Below, piece after piece: positions 12,196 to 22,690 of a stretch of DNA of 64,000 nucleotides. The stretch lies in contig CAJQUN010000001.1 in assembly GCA_907163345.1 (NCBI GenBank), positions 2,604,001-2,668,000 on the forward strand, written 5' to 3'. The stretch is from Haberlea rhodopensis (lineage: Eukaryota > Streptophyta > Magnoliopsida > Lamiales > Gesneriaceae). The notes under the pieces are model-generated. The model saw only the letters and a list, made by a program, of their open reading frames with translations. It was not told where the DNA came from and ran no database searches. Both the position numbers and the translations under genes were made by a program. Within the stretch, counting starts at the first letter, position 1. The number at the start of each line of letters is the position of its first letter.

Positions 12196-15100
12196 GTATA
12201 TATATACATATATACAGAGAGAGAGAGAGACAGTAATACAAAGGAGAAAGACATTCAGCCAATTTAGCAAAATGAGTGTTTATTGACATGACATAAACAT
12301 ATATAGGCACCTTTAAATCCAGGCAAGGCTGGAAAATCTTCATTTTGAATGCTGAACTCTTGATTTTGTTGAACAATAGGGCCAAGACCTTGTTTTCGTA
12401 GGGAACCTGCAGGATGGGATTATATTGCATCTTACAGCAGATTTAATCAGTAAAAGAAGGTATTACAGAAAATAAATCTATATACTCAGTTACCAAATCC
12501 TTGAGGACCTCCAGAAGAACTAGGACGATTAGTAAGTTGAGGGAAATCACTGATATCAAAAGAGGCACCATCGGCATTCACATCATTCAGGATACCCATG
12601 CTATTTAGATTACTGACAGCTTGAACGAGGTTTTGAGATAAGGGACCACCTGCATTAGGGTAGGAATTTCCCAACATGGATAATACCTGTGGGGAAGCTG
12701 AATATGAAAATTTTCAGAACTTCAGTCCTTGAGCAAGTAATATTTAAACTCAAAACATCAAGATTGATTGATTAAAATATATATATTAAAAGTTATGCTC
12801 ATGAAATTTGTATCTCATGTATGTTTGCATCCACAACCTCCTCCGTTGTGAGAAACTGAACAGATATCAGCAAATGAATGCGGAGTCAATAAGGTTTTAT
12901 CACACAAGACAATTCGGATTATGTAGGATAAAGCAGTTTCCACTGTATCAAAAGTTATTGTTGATGGTAATAATGCACCTCAAATATTTTTACCATAAGT
13001 TATTTATTGTGTCAACTACCCATAAGCAACCACACAAAGACATGAAAGGCAATTGTTAAATAATAGCACATATCCTCGCAACAATGGCTCCATTTCCTGA
13101 CTCATGGTAATCGAACTCGGAAGCTTGACTCTCTGATACCAATTATGAGGGCCCGTATATCGCAATACAAAAAGTTATGTTTGATGGTAATGATGCAACT
13201 TATATATTTTATTAAACTCTATAAGAGCTCAGACAACATATTTCAATTGTAGTGCCACGTGAGCAGCTACATAGGAAAACAATGACAACTTTTGCTTCCC
13301 AAAATATTTACCACTCGAGGGTGATTTCGATTTGTAGGATAAAGGTTGGATTGTTTAGTAATCAAAATATATCTCATGCTAGGTCGCCTAAAGACACAAT
13401 TTGTTGATAAAATGTCATATTATAGAGATGAGAACTCTTATGGTAAATTGTATAGTCTCCTTGACAAATTACTTTTTACATTAATACCGCTTCAGTAAAA
13501 GTTGGACAACATAAGCTCTACTTGACCAAATTACCTCACCGACGAAACAATCGAAACCAAATATCCTCTATCTACACCATCAACATTTTACTTGAAGGTT
13601 GAGCGGCCATCGAAGATGAAGAAAGGAAAAGAAAGGGGGTTCAAGGCTGTGATGGTTTCCAAGTGGATCATGGAGCAGGGTCACAGTTACTTACTCGGTC
13701 AGAGCTTGTGACAGTGGCTGGTGGTGATTGCGGTAGCTGTTAGCTGGTTGCAGCACAGCTGCACAGGTGGTGTTGGTGGTAATATATGCTTCCACAAACA
13801 GGATCAACCACAGATTTATTACCAGTAAAATAGGTATTTTAAAAGGGAGAAGCAATATTGTCAATGGTGTAGAAGTGGAAGTAGAAAAAAATGAAAAACA
13901 AATTAGGGAACGACAAAAGAAAGGAAAAATAAAATACGTGATTGAAAGATAATTTTTTAAGGTCTAGCAAGTACTTCATTAAAATTTTCATATCTTATCA
14001 CACCTGATCAAAACTTCAACTTTTATGACAACATGCCCTAATCATATCAGTCCACTTGGTATTGAAGCAAAAATAAGGATCGAATAACCAACCAAATCGA
14101 TCGCAAAAATTACTTAAACATGTAAATTCCTTTTACCTTAAATCAAATGTCGGGAAAAAAGTTAGTATAAAACATTAAAAACCATAAAACCGAGAATTTC
14201 ACATATATTAAGACGGATACAAATGAGACAATGAGTTGAAGCAGCAAATAGGCATTGCAATAAACATCTCAAAAGCTGACGGCACTGCTTAGCATCAGAG
14301 AGTTATCATTGAATCGAAAATGCATTGTGAAGTACCTTGCTGAAGCACACCACCCATCAATCTATTTTGTCCTTGCACATTTAAATTTCCAGAACCACTA
14401 TGGGCAGTTAAATTTAGGCGAGAAGCAAGCCCAGGAACAGATAGTCCTCCAGCAGAGCTAATATTTCTTCCTATGCTTCCCCCACCAATCATGTTACCCA
14501 CCGAGCTTGTAATACGTTGCCCTGTATTTCCCAAAGCAGGAGATATACCCAGACCTGTAACAGCAGTCCGATTACCAATAGCAGCAGAGGTTGGGAGAAT
14601 CCCAGGTATAGAACCTCCAACTCCGTTAGTGCTGCTACTATACCCTTGGTTACCAACAACACTCATACCACCTCTATTTGGCAGCCCCGAATGGCCATGC
14701 ACACTGTTATGAGAAATCTGTTGATCAAAAGACAACAAACAACAGGGAGTCCATCGCAAGTAAGAAATATGTAACTCGTGATATAAACACGTAATAGGTA
14801 CATTGTAGATAGTTTAAATACCAATACAACTTTCTAATTTTGGAATGATGCAACAGATTTCATATGATTCAGGATCCGAAATATAAAAATGATGGAGACG
14901 TTCTAAACACTAATAGACCCTCCTAGTCTCTTTCTTCATGATATAACATGTTTCTTTATTATACCCCCTTCAAATATATTCTCAACAATTTATTCACGCC
15001 TTTAGCATCAAGTAATCATATGCATAATGTAGAAGTAAAATCTCACCTGTGAAAGAGCAACCGGAAGGTTATTTGAAGAAAATCGTTGACTAGAAAGGTT

Positions 15101-16695
15101 GCCAGCAGCTTGTTGCACTCCAGACGAAGGAATGTTATTCATGACTGTATTTCTTGATCCAAGTGAACCAGGCAAGTTAGGAACATTGAAGTTTCCATGA
15201 ATGTTGTGCAATCCCTGAATATTTCCTGTAAGAAGGGAGTTTGTTGATATAGGTGAATTTGAAGAAGATAAAACAGTGATCATTCGAGTAAGTAGCATAC
15301 CACTGTGATGAAAAACAGGAGAACCACCAGCAGACTGTGCAGAGAAAGATGGAGAAAATGAGCGTCCCGTGCTGTCGGAGAGATTTGAAGATGACCCATT
15401 CAGTGTCTGCGGTCAGTGTAAAGTTTTTTGTAAGTAATGACTACATGGTTGTATGTCCTCGACATAAAATGTAGTATGTAAGAAATAACCCTCATCCATA
15501 CTAAAGTAAAGTTTGTATATGATAAGTACAGTATTTAGACATCTCTTAGCATATGAAAAGTGGATTTAGCTAAAACTGGAGAATTAAATTGTCACGGGAT
15601 TCATATCGAGAACAGCTGCAGCCCAAGAGAACAAGAAAGTTGAGGGATCAGGGAGAGTCAAAAGCATCCAAATGCATTTTACTATTAATCCTTTGAATCA
15701 GGAAAATAGTGCAGATGAAATCTTCACTCCCGTTCCCCACAAAAAGTACAACCAATATATCTCAAAAAATGCTTCAGGAAGATCAATTCCGTCACCACAC
15801 AAAACTCTCGAGCTGACATTAAAAAATACATGACCAATGTAAAACATGTATATAAATTCATGCAAATTAAACTGGATGCCGATGTCCACCGGTTTCAAAG
15901 ATCGAATGTATCCCAGTATGTCACAGCAAGTAAAAGATTTCTCCCATAAGTCATATCTGAATATGCTGGCCCTTTGAGCAAATAGATTCTACAATTCATT
16001 TAAATTTAAACTGTCAAAAAAGAGGTTTCAGAAACCAATTGCTATCATCAAGTCAACTGCATTTTTGTTCAGTAAGATGCTTTTAGGCATCAGACTCCTT
16101 GACTAATGTTGCAGCACATACCATAAGCGCTATAAAGTAACCGTTCATTCTTGCACATCCACAGCTTATATCACCCAGGAAACTTGCTTTTCATTTCACG
16201 AACAGAAAAAAACCATATCGTTGCAACTATGTTTCTCAACCGTAACATAGGAGCGTAAATCTTTTATATTATCTTCAAATATGGCATATATGTAAAACAA
16301 ACTGAGCTAAAAAAATATTACTGTCTAGATCTATTAAACTTAGGGTACGAATTTTAGTCATTACTAATATTGCAAAATCTATGAATGAAAAAGAGCATCA
16401 CGTAATCATGTCATTTTTCGTTATCAATTCATCAAGATGGCATTACTATTAAATCAGCCATTTACATGATTGATCAGTCTTCAACCAAATGATAATAAAA
16501 TCATATTGCTCTAACAAAATTGTTAATCTCAAATAAACCATGGAGCAGAAAAATCTCATTCGAAGATACCAAAAGTAATGTTCAAAGTAGAACCCAAAAA
16601 TTTGAAAAATTCACATTCCTAAACATTATAATCTGAGATTAATAATGCATATTTGTTATGATATGAAGGATAATTACATTAGGAAACCCTGACAT
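2348..16695 (-). CDS. NOT2: CCR4-NOT complex subunit NOT2 (VIP2-like)
   Basis: Thirteen coding exons on the minus strand: 16678-16695, 15301-15406, 15047-15225, 14336-14717, 12494-12697, 12311-12406, 4650-4738, 4364-4561, 3252-3680, 3110-3162, 2982-3023, 2670-2814, 2348-2407. All junctions are GT-AG and all phases agree, giving 2001 nt and 666 residues, slightly longer than the 600-620 of known plant VIP2/NOT2 proteins. The start MSGFPN matches the family start. Next comes a long Ser/Gly/Asn/Gln-rich region (GLHNIHGN, GHSGLPNRGG, EDFPALPG, an 8-Gln run). The C-terminal NOT box follows, with FYIFYSMPKDEAQLYAANEL, WFYHREHRCWF, EPLVKTNTYERGSY and a final LEKRPALPQH. The family is known as the CCR4-NOT scaffold subunit partnering NOT1/NOT3 in deadenylation and transcription; VIP2 was named for binding Agrobacterium VirE2. 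The 7.6-kb intron between 4738 and 12311 is swollen by two LTR elements. Confidence 0.93.
3681..4363. other. NOT2 intron, no insert recognised
   Basis: Ordinary AT-rich intron with a CT-rich patch near 4085-4150. No repeat ends or coding frames were found. Confidence 0.5.
4856..5064 (+). repeat. copia 5' LTR
   Basis: 209 bp starting TGACAGTCTG and ending TTTTGATA. It ends in TA, not the usual CA. It contains an internal short direct repeat of about 20 bp (ATTAGTGATTGTAAT) near 4960-5000. Confidence 0.97.
5065..5077 (+). other. copia primer-binding site
   Basis: TGGTATCAGAGCC directly follows the 5' LTR. This is the usual complement of the 3' end of plant initiator methionine tRNA. Confidence 0.95.
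5492..9527 (+). pseudogene. copia gag-pol, broken by shifts and a stop
   Basis: Gag starts at 5492 or 5504. Visible domains in order are: a UBN2-type gag region; a CCHC knuckle (CYSCKDYGHFASQC, about residues 234-247); an aspartic protease (VDSGASNHM); an integrase with its HHCC module (HKSLGHP, CATCK) and a DD-E-like core (DDYSKYTW, SDSGGEY); a reverse transcriptase (NAFLHGDL, YVDDIVITG); and an RNase H (SDADWAG, SSTESEYRA, HADNTSAI). The frame changes near 6760-6805, meets a stop at 7267-7269, and changes again near 8030-8075. The element cannot make a full polyprotein as read. One or two of the shifts could be sequencing errors. Confidence 0.92.
9526..9534 (+). other. copia polypurine tract
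   Basis: GAGGGGGGA lies immediately upstream of the 3' LTR, as expected for the plus-strand primer. Confidence 0.9.
9535..9743 (+). repeat. copia 3' LTR
   Basis: 209 bp, identical to the 5' LTR except for one C/T difference (TTACCTAAG against TTACTTAAG). Confidence 0.97.
9749..10752. other. NOT2 intron between two inserts
   Basis: AT-rich intron sequence. No coding frame with recognisable content. It ends at the TGACA target site (10748-10752) of the next element. Confidence 0.5.
10753..10932 (+). repeat. 5' LTR of the 1.5-kb element
   Basis: 180 bp, from TGTTACAACG to TTTATTGACA, abutting the primer site. Confidence 0.85.
10933..10945 (+). other. primer-binding site of the 1.5-kb element
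   Basis: TGGTATCAGAGCC, the same iMet-type site as in the neighbouring copia element. Confidence 0.9.
12029..12288 (+). repeat. 3' LTR of the 1.5-kb element
   Basis: 260 bp, recognisably similar to the 5' LTR at both ends. It is longer because of a compound AC/AT/AG microsatellite in its middle. It starts TATTAC where the 5' LTR has TGTTAC. Confidence 0.8.
12158..12232. repeat. compound microsatellite (AC)n(AT)n(AG)n
   Basis: Runs of CA, then TA, then GA inside the 3' LTR of the 1.5-kb element. Confidence 0.9.
12870..13260 (-). mobile_element. small TRIM-like remnant
   Basis: Two similar stretches (around 12940-12985 and 13165-13205, sharing GATGGTAATRATGCA) flank a short centre. On the minus strand that centre reads TTGGTATCAGAG, an iMet primer-like site, followed by a GTTCGATTACC box resembling a tRNA B box. 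The edges are uncertain. It lies in the NOT2 intron 12698-14335, whose remaining part (13260-14335) shows nothing recognisable. Confidence 0.4.
15407..16677. other. NOT2 first coding intron
   Basis: AT-rich intron of 1271 bp between the MSGFPN exon and the next exon. No repeat ends or coding frames were recognised. Confidence 0.5.
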
Positions 16696-16705
16696 TGTGC
16701 GAATG

Positions 16706-16717
16706 TCAAGAGGTCAT
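16706..16717 (-). promoter_or_regulatory. short uORF (ATG, two codons, stop) ahead of NOT2
   Basis: In the probable 5' leader of the ATG exon (acceptor CAG at 16736-16738) a second ATG opens a frame reading Met-Thr-Ser-stop. It ends 10 nt before the NOT2 start codon. It could lower or tune NOT2 translation. The frame is seen; the effect is inferred. Confidence 0.4.
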
Positions 16718-17857
16718 GAGGATAATTTTCCCTTGCTGAGAAGCAGCTTCCTTTTTCCTTTTAAGTAAGAAATATTGCCAAATGTGATTGGAGCCTGCTC
16801 CTTAATTTTCTGGAAACAAAAAAAGGATTCAAGCAACCATAAAAATAAATATACTGCAGTTAAATGTATCATTGCAGAAGAAACATAAAAAGCTCGAATG
16901 GTGGATAGAATATCAGAAAATAAGTGATAATAGAGACATCCAATATCACAGAAAGGGTGGAGTATAGATGAACCTCTGGGAATTTTACAAAGCCTTGGCA
17001 CAATTGAACATAGGAAATCATTTACAACCAAAACAGATTCAAGAAAATTAAAGTGGGATGCATAACATATGAAGGATAAAATAACATATCATAGAGAATA
17101 CTGACACCTTTGAATTTAGTTAGATAAAATATCAAAAATATCCACAAAGTTTCCCGTCTTGGCCTGGCATGCTTTGGTCGTTTGCAAAGCGGACCACTAG
17201 AATGTACAAGACAAAAAAGAGCTATAATAACTGCTTCAACGTCAATCAACAACAGAAAATCCCAGGACCTGTTTGCAGTACAGTAATGAACAATTTCGAT
17301 TTTTCAGCACAAAAAAACTGAGAACTCCAATCTCGCAGCATAAGCACATATAAAATGAACAAAGTACAATGTCAATAACGGACTAATCCAAATTAATCAA
17401 ATGAAAAAAAAAAAAGTTTCTTTCTCAAACTGTATTGATAAAGAAAACACTTCTGGATAAATTTATAGCATGTTGATTCAAAGCGCAAACAACCCTGACG
17501 AGACTGGGTGTTACATATCAAATATTAAAAACACAAAGGAAAACAAATTGCATTCGTACCTTTCCAAAAAAGATGTACATAAAAAGGTTGCTTGAAGGTT
17601 CACTCTTGTTAGGCATAAAAAATATGAAATAAAAGATTGCAGTACATTTTGGGGATTTGATTACATTCCTTGTTAAGTTAGTAGTAACGCACTTCCAATC
17701 ACCTTCTCTATGAATTTTTCTCCACAACCATAAAACCAGCCCTATTATGCACCTTTTGTTTACCTTCAACAGCTCTTTCTATTCACAGTTCAGCAGCTCT
17801 TTCCTTGCCACACCTTTTCCTATAGTTTAATTATAAACACCTATTCTAATCTCTCCA

Positions 17858-18990
17858 TGTTGGATATCAGGTTTTGATAAATATCTAATGAGCAGACTCG
17901 CATAGACTCAATGGAATAAACTCTACCGACAGCTAAGTGTAATGGGTAAGATGAAGTCTGACGATGAGATAAACAGAAGAATCTACCAATTACTAAGGAA
18001 TCTACCAATGCTGATATCTACCGACCATAAAGAACATTACAGTTGTGGACAAGCATTAGTAGAGGCATTCAGATATCCGAACATTGACAGCACAACTAGC
18101 TGGCACTTACTGCATACAGGGCCTTTCAGGAAACTAACGACAATGCATTTAATGCGGATCAGTTAAAGTCAACAGAGTGTTGTAGCACCAGTACGGATAT
18201 TTCAAGAATCAATATCACTGTTGGATTCCTTGAGCTATAAAATGAAGATTCACTGGTTGTTGGGTTGTTGAGCTAAGTTGATTGACAAACACATAGAATT
18301 ATCATTCATTCATTTACTGCTCAACCTCGCTTACAAAGAGTTATTCGCTTATTCAAGAAGCAGTCTTATGCACCGCATCAGAGACATATCAGATCTTCAA
18401 GAGATCATTAGTGTTGTTGCAATTGCTTGCACAATCACCCAAACTCTTTCATTGTTTTACATCTTTATAAGAGCGAAATCTCTGTAAAACTACTGTAACA
18501 GTTGTGACAGTGAGTCAAACTGATTTGTGTAGATCCAAGCTGTAAAGTGAACACAGTTGTGGAATTGCTAAGAGTTCAGGCTATCTGTGTTGTATTAGCC
18601 TAAGTAGGTTGTATACTGAAAAGTGAAAACCAAAGTCTTCTAGTATGTCCTTCATTAACTGTTGGTATTTACTCAGTAGACACCAAGTCATTATTCTTCC
18701 AGTAAACCTTATCTATTGTGACCATCTTCGTAGTCTACTGTGTTTCTCTTTAGACCGATAGACGCTGTCTACTGCTGTTATCTGTCCGGTAGACTATCGC
18801 CATCAGCTCAGCTTATTCGCTGTATCAGTCGAGTTATTTCCGCACTTATTTTTAGTTACTCGACTGATCAGTCTTCAAACAAGAAAACAGTTTTTGGTTG
18901 CTAACACAACCGAAGCATATTTTGAAAGAGCTACGTAGAGTCGGTGCAGATATTCAACCCCCCCTTCTATATGCTTACCCGATCCTATCA
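17858..18990 (+). mobile_element. solo LTR, Sirevirus-like
   Basis: 1133 bp from TGTTGGATAT to GATCCTATCA, flanked by CTCCA at 17853-17857 and 18991-18995. The end has the C-run followed by a CT stretch (TTCAACCCCCCCTTCTAT) typical of long copia/Sirevirus LTR ends. No internal region is present, so the element has collapsed by LTR-LTR recombination. It sits in the presumed 5' UTR intron of NOT2. Confidence 0.75.
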
Positions 18991-19244
18991 CTCCATAAGT
19001 CACTAGTTTAACAAGATGCCTATGGTTAGACTTAGACACATGTCTAGGTTTTAAAATTTTAATAAAGCTGAAAAGGAAAAGGAAATAGGTAAACACTGAC
19101 TTCCAGCATTGTTTCCTGGGAGCCAAAAATAAACTCCAAATTAAGAGTTTCGCCAGCACTAGTCAAACAGTACATAGGAGGAGGAAGAAAACTTCAGATT
19201 TTCTCTATGGTACACAAAAACACGACCATAAATTACAAGAACGC

Positions 19245-19370
19245 TATTTGGGAGCCTCAGAAACAGATTGTTTATGTCTAGTTGTTTCTCCAAAAATAAT
19301 AAAAGGTAGATAATCATAATTGAAAGCACCTATTTCTGGAGAAACAATAAACAACCAGAGTCCCAAAATA
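19245..19370. mobile_element. foldback MITE-like inverted repeat
   Basis: The left arm (ATTTGGGAGCCTC...TTGTTTATG...GTTTCTCCA) and the reverse complement of the right arm (ATTTTGGGACTCTGG...TTGTTTATT...GTTTCTCCA) match imperfectly over about 45 bp. The element is short, AT-rich and non-coding. No clear target duplication was seen. Confidence 0.45.
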
Positions 19371-19470
19371 AAATACATTTTTTATCATTTATATTTAATT
19401 CTACTCCTTTTTTATTTATTTCACATGATTAAATTAAATATTGCATTTTTATATTCTAATAAACTCAGTC

Positions 19471-19620
19471 AGGGCCGGTAGGAAACTCGAGAAAGGAGGA
19501 GGGTTGTGTTAGGTAGTCAGCCAACATAAAAGAATAGCAAATTTCTTATGTATGGATTGAGATGATCCATATAGCCGACCCCCCACTTAGTGGATAAAAG
19601 CTGGATTGATTGATTGATTT
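19471..19620 (+). mobile_element. 3' end fragment of an RTE-type LINE
   Basis: The stretch ...TAGCCGACCCCCCACTTAGTGG...GATTGATTGATT matches the characteristic 3' tail of plant RTE LINEs, which end in a short tandem repeat. Only about 150 bp are present, as expected from 5' truncation on insertion. Confidence 0.55.
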
Positions 19621-21465
19621 TTTATGTTCTAATATATTTTTTATATTTTACTACCCAAATATCTTTTTAGATTTTTTCTATGTCGACATAATCTATAAGT
19701 TATAATACTTACACATGTATCCAAACAATTAGATATTTTGTTGAACTTATTGGTTTTTTAATTATATAAATTTTACCACTTAAATTATTAAATGCATCAC
19801 TAATTAATTTTTAATTTAAAAATATATAGCACAGAAAATAAAATACTACTTAATTTTGTCCTATCCAGTCCTTTCAACAATCAAAAACTATTGTAACTAT
19901 TCCTTCTTAGCAGATACTTGTTTCTGTTTCAAATCGAAAACATTTCATTTCCCAAACACACTTGCCAATGTTTCTCAAAAAGAGAACAATTTCTCAAATT
20001 AGTAGAAACGAAACACTAAGGCAAATACATCCTTGCTATCAAGCAGACCAAAGATGTGAAACACACTGATAAAGAGCAATGAGGAAGAGAAGAGTTCCCA
20101 TCAATAAGAAGTAAGAACAATTGCTTCTGTGCCATTCAGGCAACTGGAATTTGGAATGGTCCATTTCATTCAAAAGGTGAGCATATAGTCAAGGCAGAGT
20201 TCTTTGGGGATACAGAAATATGTAGAAGTTAAATATGATTAATCAAAACTAACGAGCTCATTAAACCAAATATAAAGATTTTTAGGAGGAACGAAAACCA
20301 AAATAAAAATACATTTATATTAGATTCCAGGAAATACCAGAATGCATCACATAATCCTGATTCCTATCTTAATTGAGCAAAGTCAGCAAATTATTTTGAC
20401 AAATGAGGTTCCTTGTATGTACTTGGCAATTTACCTATATTCAATTCTGTATAGAAAGACAAGGTAAACATTATTTAATGGCCCATAGAGCACAAATACG
20501 TCATGAGGATTATTATAATTGCATGAGCTTTTTTGCATCACTTAAGCCACCTGAGTTTCATAAATCGTAAGATTCAAGTACTAAATTTTCATTAAACAGA
20601 GTGATATATTCATAAATCTAAACAAGATGAGCTCAAGAGATGTTAACACAATTAACACCCAACTTACATGTGACAATTAGATATCCTGGTATGCCCTAAT
20701 TCCAATAGACATCCATTGAATTATTGTTAATTATCCTAGGAACTGCAGATTATCCATTAAATAAAACTAAATGACACCTACCTGATAAGAAAGTAAAATG
20801 ACGGTCCAAAAATAATTGACACAATGTATCACAACCAAAAAATACTGCGACTAAGGTACTGCATTATAGTTAGGAAAAGACATAGAAAAGGTTTGCAATA
20901 CTAAAAAATGGACAATCTGAAAGCACAGCTCCATCAAGACCAACACAGAATTAAAGTTCACATCCATGGTCTTAACTCTTTTTGGAAACCGCAAATTGGC
21001 ATCTACAGAAGCAGCGAACTGACTAAAAAATAAAAAATAAAAAATAGAATGGTATAATAAACAGAGTTCTCTTAAATGATAAGCAAAGATTATGCATTCA
21101 AATCTACTACAATATCAGTAACCAACATAATCTCAAAAACAAACTTACATAAAAAGAAGTCAGATTTTAATCTTAGAACACCCTTCAGTAATGGCAAATA
21201 AAAAGCTTAATTCAATCTCAAGAACATCCATGCGCATTAAAAACAAAGAAAAAATCACTCGGATCTCCAGAACCACCTTAAGTACAGGAAAAAATGGTAT
21301 TACTCATTAAGTACAGAAACTATTTAGGCTACAATCCACCCACCAAAATTCTAATAATAACCAAGTAATAGTAGAAGTTAAACCTAGCAAAACAATGTAT
21401 TTCTGAAGCCCCCAAAAAAAACATGAATACAAGTAAATAAATATTCGCAGGAAGTAAACACTGAC
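19621..21465. other. AT-rich stretch in presumed NOT2 5' intron
   Basis: No coding frame, terminal repeats or RNA gene recognised. Confidence 0.4.
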
Positions 21466-21680
21466 CTGAAATAGAATTGGATCTATATGTAAAAATAGTA
21501 GAATGTAACTGAAAGCGATCTTTTAATTGCGATAGGTCTGAGAAATGAAGTGAGGAAATGGGGGAAGTTGTAAGAAAATTGAAATGGATACGAAGCCAAA
21601 CCCCTAAAGCATAAACACGCGCAGTCATACATTTGTTCGTCACTTGCTCCATAGAGACCCGAAAATTTGGAGCGACATGC
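21466..21680 (-). other. probable 5' non-coding first exon of NOT2
   Basis: On the minus strand a pyrimidine-rich leader-like sequence ends in a good donor (TTTCAG followed by GTCAGT at 21461-21466). The NOT2 ATG exon needs an upstream partner because it opens with an acceptor at 16736-16738. A 4.7-kb 5' UTR intron would join the two. The exact transcription start is not visible and the right edge is an estimate. Confidence 0.4.
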
Positions 21681-21747
21681 ACATGTTTAACGGGCTAACC
21701 CGACCCAGAACCCATTCAAACTACACATTCTTTATTCTTATATATGT

Positions 21748-21911
21748 ATGGATCATCCAGGCTTTGGCCGTACTATAGTGGGCTAGATTTGGGTTGATTC
21801 TTATGGATCATCCAGGCTTTGGCCGTACTATAGTGGGCTAGATTTGGGTTGATTCTTATGGATCATCCAGGCTTTGGCCGTACTATAGTGGGCTAGATTT
21901 GGGTTGACTCT
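21748..21911. repeat. three-copy 55-bp tandem repeat
   Basis: The unit begins GGATCATCCAGGCTTTGGCC and runs through GGGCTAGATTTGGGTTGA. Copies start with a 55-bp period (GATCATCC at 21751, 21806 and 21861) and are almost identical. It lies just upstream of the likely NOT2 transcription start, in promoter position. Confidence 0.95.
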
Positions 21912-22389
21912 AAAGAAATTAGGGGTATTTACGGGTCGGTACCATACGTTGAACTATAATGCGCCCCAATCTTCAGAAAAAATAAGCAATCATTTCAGTC
22001 TAATTGCGTGTTAAGAGACGAAAATGGGCACCTTTAAATGCCATAGGCGATTTTGGGGGGAACCATTGAACCCTAGTTATTTCTCATAAAAATCAACAAT
22101 TTAAATTCCTTTTCTCCCTAACCAATTTCAGAGTGCAAGTCATATCTCTCCGTAAACTGACGTACATTTTACCGTAGGATTGCCGCTCTTCTATTGCAAT
22201 CTGTAAATGTGACACGGGGCAATGATAAATCAGCAACTTCAACCAGGAAGAAGCGTTGTAAACCAGGGCAAAACTGTTACGATTTCTGGTAAATATTTTT
22301 TCATATATTCAATTTTGTTTTAGTTTTTCGTTTTTTGCGTTCTTCGCTCTGATGATACCAAGGGTTTGATTGTTTGTAATATTTTGTGC

Positions 22390-22690
22390 GTGCATGATGC
22401 ACTATTAAAATCTTTAGTTATGCATGATTAAAATCTTTAGTTATGCACGATTGAAATTTTTAGTTGTGCACGATTATTTGTGTTTAATGTGCACGATTAT
22501 TTGTGTTCAATACAAGATTCGTGAAGGTACAGACTGTTGATGGGCTAAGTAACGATGCACGATTGAACTTATAAATCGATGCACGCTTAGTTTTGTTCAT
22601 TGTGCATGATTAAGTAAAAAAATAATGCACGATATATCGAGAATACATGCACGATTAATTGTATTATTGGTGCATGAAAAAGACATACAT
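22390..22690 (+). repeat. TGCACGATT array 1
   Basis: About eleven exact or near copies of TGCACGATT (variants TGCATGATT, TGCACGATA, TGCACGCTT) at irregular 15-45-bp spacing. It lies in the probable first intron of the Ulp1-like copy A. Confidence 0.85.

Larger units (their letters stand above)
10753..12288 (+). mobile_element. non-autonomous LTR element (TRIM/LARD-like), 1.5 kb
   Basis: The 5' LTR is 10753-10932 and is followed directly by a tRNA-iMet primer site (10933-10945). About 1.1 kb of internal DNA follows without retroviral domains, then a purine tract (GAAGGAGA, 12021-12028) and a 3' LTR at 12029-12288. A 5-bp target duplication TGACA is at 10748-10752 and 12289-12293. The internal part is GC-rich (around 10970-11400) and holds GGCGGC-type motifs unlike the surrounding intron. 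It must have been mobilised by another element's proteins. Confidence 0.85.

Noticed and set aside
14473..14774. Plus-strand frames of 79 and 85 codons
   Set aside because: Antisense to the Gly/Ser-rich NOT2 exon 14336-14717; no independent coding signal.
17942..18166. 74-codon open frame
   Set aside because: Entirely inside the Sirevirus-like solo LTR; no family match recognised.
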